From Sideroxydans lithotrophicus ES-1 (lineage in GTDB: Bacteria; Pseudomonadota; Gammaproteobacteria; Burkholderiales; Gallionellaceae): a DNA stretch of 64,000 nucleotides. Below are positions 61,801-64,000 of this stretch, one piece after another (the stretch's first letter is position 1; every line of letters starts with the position of its first letter). The position numbers were made by a program, and so were the translations under genes. Location of the stretch: contig NC_013959.1 of NCBI RefSeq assembly GCF_000025705.1, forward strand, positions 608,001 to 672,000, written 5' to 3'. The notes under the pieces were generated by a model. It was not told the DNA's origin, did no database searches, and saw only the letters and a list, made by a program, of their open reading frames with translations.

Positions 61801-62000
61801 TCGGCTATATCAAGAGAGACATTTTGCGCGCGAACCTGTTCTTTTTTGATCTGCGTGTCGAGCTCGTGCGTGAAGTACTGTTTGGCGACGTACCATGACA
61901 GTAGTCCCCAGAGGATCAACATCAGGGCCAGCCAAACAAGGATATGGAGTTCCTTCTTGTTATTGATCTGCAACATCGATCTCCAGATGTTTAGGCGCAC
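58842..62000 (-). CDS. Membrane sensor GGDEF-EAL protein with two PAS domains
   Basis: 1052 residues. Two membrane helices (~21-41, LHILVWLALMLILWGLLSW; ~335-357, LLLWLLGSVTLLTVVSL) flank a periplasmic Cache-type sensor (SLGIDLMFVVNSAGDCIAAS, WYAESLGGTPGMQYAMG). Then PAS1, PAS2, a GGDEF domain with RMGGDEFLVIL and an EAL domain with IGAEALLRWNN, DDFGTGYSSLSYL. Both active-site motifs look intact, so the net activity on c-di-GMP cannot be predicted. Start may be eight codons later (MLQINNKKEL). Confidence 0.93.
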   Translation of the reverse strand: MRLNIWRSMLQINNKKELHILVWLALMLILWGLLSWYVAKQYFTHELDTQIKKEQVRAQNVSLDIADSFRRNLHFVAGISATFQRGLRFVNAAGEFGPETQASPLPKPTLIKRWTADPVLKDLNVQLKLIQSSLGIDLMFVVNSAGDCIAASNWDTSGSPIGTNFRDRKWYAESLGGTPGMQYAMGKTTHIGGLYFSSPIMIDGHFRGAVISKIDLTSLSFLTRQADAFVTDSNGVIILAHDPEMLMMAVTDAKVNRLAAQQRLELYGRTDFPELRITPWQEMADVRLRHIGNEDYPHIQAVTDLPEYGLEIHSEADLPNLPLLLNQRRSNFLLLWLLGSVTLLTVVSLTFYFRSIRQSRSAVAASEQRLRLILGSVSNGIWGLDKDGNTTFVNAAAADMLGYTPEELFDKPMHATIHHSYPDGTHYPAERCPMHATLVDGKPRMGIDEVLWRKDGSELYVDYSSHPIRSHGEMEGAVVVFEDISERRQKDEALKLASSVYQSSNDGILVTDEKNRILDVNPAFTRITGYTLEDVRGKDPGIFQSGKHDAQFYQQMWQSILDDGHWQGEIWDLKKNGELHAKWLSISVIRRADGSIYRHVGQFSDITEKKRKDELIWEQANFDTLTNLPNRRLFADRFRQAISAGARSGRYGALLSLDLDQFKRLNDTFGHSMGDKLLIEVARRLTSCVREEDTVARMGGDEFLVILNGLGSEQNEAAIRAELIAEKIRNELCRPYQLDKTEHHSSSSIGIVLFRGHSDDPERLLAHVDTAMYQSKAKGRNAICFFDSSMQEILEKRGQLETALRGALERKEFLLHYQLQMDSSGRPIGAEALLRWNNAKLGSVSPVQFIPVAEESGLILPIGHWVLETACAQLARWQSDPRFNRLCIAVNVSAIQFREAAFVAKVRNVLQQSGIQPWLLKLELTESLVLDDINDSILKMEALKNLGVKFSMDDFGTGYSSLSYLSRLPLDQLKIDQSFVRDITTTDQHDAAIVQTIISMALSLGMEVIAEGVETEEQREFLDLRGCQAYQGYLYAKPMPIEELEIKLAQLT

Positions 62001-62149
62001 TTCGAAGCCTGTTTGCTGTCATTGAGTCGTGCGGAATGCAATGCGCGAACTGGCCACACACTACCATAAACCTACTTCGTTGACATGGAGTCGCTCGGGC
62101 GCCCAGGATTTTGCGCCGTGGAAGAGGGCTGGGCGTTTACAATGGCGCG

Positions 62150-62392
62150 ATGGATCCGGAACAACTGCAATTACTCGTCACTCGCGTCATGCCCTACGGC
62201 AAATACAAGGGGCGCGTGATCGCCGACTTGCCGGGGAATTACCTGAATTGGTTCGCGCGCAAAGGCTTCCCGCCCGGGGAGATCGGCAGGCTGCTGGCAT
62301 TGATGCAGGAGATCGATCACAACGGCCTTGCCGCCCTGCTAAAGCCGCTGCGAGATCGCCATGCAGCCGGACTTGATTCAGTTGCGAGATAG
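62150..62392 (+). CDS. DUF3820 family protein
   Basis: 80 residues with the family pattern TRVMPYGKYKGRVIADLPGN, YLNWFARKGFPPGEIGRLLA. Small putative nucleic-acid-associated or QueF-region protein family of unknown function. Starts at the ATG after a GGCGCG stretch and ends 38 bases before the YgjP-like gene. Confidence 0.85.
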   Translation: MDPEQLQLLVTRVMPYGKYKGRVIADLPGNYLNWFARKGFPPGEIGRLLALMQEIDHNGLAALLKPLRDRHAAGLDSVAR

Positions 62393-62430
62393 CGTTCTAC
62401 CATCGAGCCACATTCCTTATCCGACCACTC

Positions 62431-62964
62431 ATGCACCCGAAGCTTCCGTCGAATTATCTGGCCGGCTATCCTCTTCCCTTGGTCGAACAGGTGCGGCAAT
62501 CGATCGAACAAGGTCGACTGGCCGGTCTGTTGCGGCAGAAATATCCGCTGGCGCACGATGTACGCACCGACAAGGCGCTGTACGACTATGCGCTGCAACT
62601 GAAGAGCGCCTATTTGCGTAACGCCGGACAACTGAGCAAAGTGGCGTTCGACAGCAAGCTGCATGTGATCAGGAACGCGCTGGGGATGCACACCAGCATC
62701 TCGCGCGTGCAGGGCGGCAACCTCAAAGCCAAGCGCGAGATCCGCATCGCAGTCATGTTCAAGGAGATGCCGGAGGAATTCCTGCGCATGATCGTGGTGC
62801 ACGAACTTGCGCACATGAAGCAGCGCGAACACGACAAGGCTTTCTATCAACTGTGCATGCACATGGAGCCGGACTATGCGCAGCTGGAGTTCGATCTGCG
62901 CGCCTATCTGATGTATCTGGATGCCGGCGGTACGAGGTTATGGGGTGGAGTCGATGGGAATTGA
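62431..62964 (+). CDS. YgjP-like zinc metallopeptidase domain protein
   Basis: 177 residues. Zinc motif VVHELAHMKQREHDKAFY (HExxH with a downstream His) of the YgjP/SprT-like group; N-terminal part LVEQVRQSIEQGRLAGLL. No signal peptide, so intracellular. Substrate unknown. Confidence 0.88.
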   Translation: MHPKLPSNYLAGYPLPLVEQVRQSIEQGRLAGLLRQKYPLAHDVRTDKALYDYALQLKSAYLRNAGQLSKVAFDSKLHVIRNALGMHTSISRVQGGNLKAKREIRIAVMFKEMPEEFLRMIVVHELAHMKQREHDKAFYQLCMHMEPDYAQLEFDLRAYLMYLDAGGTRLWGGVDGN

Positions 62965-63134
62965 ATTGTCCGAGAGCGGACAGCAGCGACTGTTGCCACC
63001 AATTCTTTCCAGTCGTTCAACTTTTCTTCTATGCCTTCATTCGATCTGTTACAGAGTATACGCGTTAGCGGCATTGCCATCCAATATTCATACCGGAAGT
63101 GATAATCTTCTCAGGAAACCAACAGGAGCTTGCC

Positions 63135-63464
63135 ATGAAATTTTCAAAAAGAATGCTGGCTATCATTGCCATAGTGTCGCTGTTTGCCGGCTTGAGTGGA
63201 TGTGCAAACAACATCTTCATCGGCGTTCGAGAAGGAGCCGATCGAGTGGTTCTGGCGGAAGCAAACCAGGTTGGCAGCTGTCAGTCCAAAGGGGCGATCA
63301 TCATTAGCGTCTTTGCCAAATTTCGAATTGAAAAAGACGTGGAGGCAAATATGTATCAAATGGCGCGCAATGAGGCTGTTGATGCAGGTGCAGATACGGT
63401 CGTGAAGGGTGACTCGCCTGAATTCGGCAAGCGAACTTTTAAATTGTACAAATGCCGACCCTGA
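63135..63464 (+). CDS. DUF4156 family lipoprotein
   Basis: 109 residues. Lipoprotein signal (MLAIIAIVSLFAGLSGC) with the lipobox Cys at about residue 23; the mature part (ADRVVLAEANQVGSCQSKG, ARNEAVDAGADTVVKGD) fits the DUF4156 family. The ATG after AGGAGCTTGCC is used in place of one 12 codons upstream. Function unknown, outer-membrane attachment likely. Confidence 0.88.
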   Translation: MKFSKRMLAIIAIVSLFAGLSGCANNIFIGVREGADRVVLAEANQVGSCQSKGAIIISVFAKFRIEKDVEANMYQMARNEAVDAGADTVVKGDSPEFGKRTFKLYKCRP

Positions 63465-63608
63465 TTGGATGATTCTGATGATCTTCCATCACTACCGAAT
63501 GCCCTCCGCATGAAACTGATTGCCCGTTGCTGGCCGATGGCAGAGGTCCACCCATAATCTCTCAATGCCGGGAGCCATTCGCGCCTATCCTTATTCAGCC
63601 GTGAAAGC

Positions 63609-64000
63609 TCAATCTTCCAGCGCGCGCACCTTCACCGTCTTGCCTTTCACTTTTCCTGCCGACAATCGCTTCACTGCCTCGCGCGCGATGTTGCGCGCGA
63701 CGGCAACGTAAGTGGACATATCTGTCACGGTGATCTTGCCGACCTGTTCGCGGGTGAATCCGGCTTCGCCGGTCAAGGCGCCCAGCACATCGCCGGGGCG
63801 GATCTTTTCCTTGCGGCCGCCGAGGATCTGCAGCGTCACCATCGGCGGGATCAGCGGTTTGTCGTTTGCGCGCTTCACCGATTCCAGCGTGTGCCACTCC
63901 GGTTCGCTGCCCACCATCTTGGCGATGTTGGAGATGCGGTGCATGTCGGCCGGGCTGGCCAGGCTCAGCGCCCAACCCTCTGCGTCGGCGCGTCCGGTGC
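63609..64000 (-). CDS. dbpA: ATP-dependent RNA helicase DbpA (3' part, runs off right edge)
   Basis: The open frame continues past the window edge. It begins within helicase motif VI (GTGRADAEGWALSLASP) and contains the DbpA C-terminal RNA-binding domain (MVTLQILGGRKEKIRPGDV, GALTGEAGFTREQVGKITV, STYVAVARNIAREAVKRL). In the family this domain binds hairpin 92 of 23S rRNA during 50S assembly. Any internal ATG, e.g. at 63944, is not the true start. Confidence 0.93.
   Translation of the reverse strand, partial: TGRADAEGWALSLASPADMHRISNIAKMVGSEPEWHTLESVKRANDKPLIPPMVTLQILGGRKEKIRPGDVLGALTGEAGFTREQVGKITVTDMSTYVAVARNIAREAVKRLSAGKVKGKTVKVRALED

Noticed and set aside
62967-62982. TGTCCG/CGGACA hairpin after the YgjP-like gene as a terminator or repeat
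   Set aside because: The stem is only 6 bp with a 4-base loop and no T run, and no second copy was noticed in the window.
1-64000. CRISPR arrays, transposases, prophage genes, tRNA or rRNA genes
   Set aside because: The sequence was read for regularly spaced repeats, recombinase motifs and cloverleaf-like segments, and none was found. The repeated DNA in 2600-3100, 5100-5400 and 17500-18100 is coding TPR sequence.

Overview
The window looks like a chromosomal segment of a freshwater betaproteobacterium, most likely of the Gallionellaceae/Sideroxydans type. This is inferred from gene order (hisCBHAFIE-hinT-tatABC-htrA-nif3; sspAB; ribD-ribE-ribBA-ribH-nusB-thiL-pgpA), from an rpoH with a CIRCE-like site, and from an alternative complex III locus, which I associate with some iron oxidisers. 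No tRNA, rRNA, CRISPR array, transposase or phage gene was recognised. No gene-free stretch exceeds about 260 bases.

Region 1 (1-28136) is a flagellar locus split by a large surface-glycan island. fliF (leaving the window on the left) and fliE diverge at the left edge. On the right are a PilZ flagellar brake, a lone FlhB C-terminal domain, fliK, fliT, fliS, fliD, flaG, a very small flagellin with a clear sigma-28 promoter, a diguanylate cyclase and a NarL-type two-component pair. Between these blocks lie eleven + strand genes and two - strand genes. They encode two TPR/O-GlcNAc-transferase-like (SPINDLY type) proteins, a 931-residue TPR protein with two methyltransferase domains, a DegT-type sugar aminotransferase, a WbqC protein, a methyltransferase, a NeuD/PglD-like acyltransferase, an FkbM methyltransferase, a five-blade glycosidase-like protein, a phytanoyl-CoA-dioxygenase-like enzyme and two family-2-type glycosyltransferases. 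The most reasonable reading is a system that makes a modified amino sugar and attaches it to flagellin. The three large TPR proteins share interchangeable TPR modules joined to different catalytic heads.

Region 2 (28324-34847) is the histidine operon hisC-B-H-A-F-I-E followed by a HIT protein and tatABC. Two oddities stand out. hisH carries an in-frame palindromic insertion of about 27 codons. A 53-codon ORF joins hisF to hisI through ATGA overlaps at both ends.

Region 3 (34931-47568) holds htrA, nif3, mgtC, an unknown gene and a GbsR/MarR-type regulator, then a seven-gene alternative complex III operon (actA-B1-B2-C-D-E-F), then sspA and sspB. In most betaproteobacteria cytochrome bc1 (petABC) sits immediately before sspA-sspB, so a non-homologous quinol:cytochrome c oxidoreductase occupies its place here. 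ActB is split into two genes. The molybdopterin-like half keeps a Cys quartet for an additional iron-sulfur cluster and has a Tat signal, and tatABC is close by.

Region 4 (47629-64000) is mostly housekeeping: rpoH, glyA-nrdR-ribD-ribE, ribBA (with a degenerate cyclohydrolase domain)-ribH-nusB-thiL-pgpA-nuclease, a MarR regulator with a perfect operator palindrome, an old-yellow-enzyme reductase, a large GGDEF/EAL protein, three small genes (DUF3820, YgjP-like peptidase, DUF4156 lipoprotein) and the 3' part of dbpA running off the right edge.
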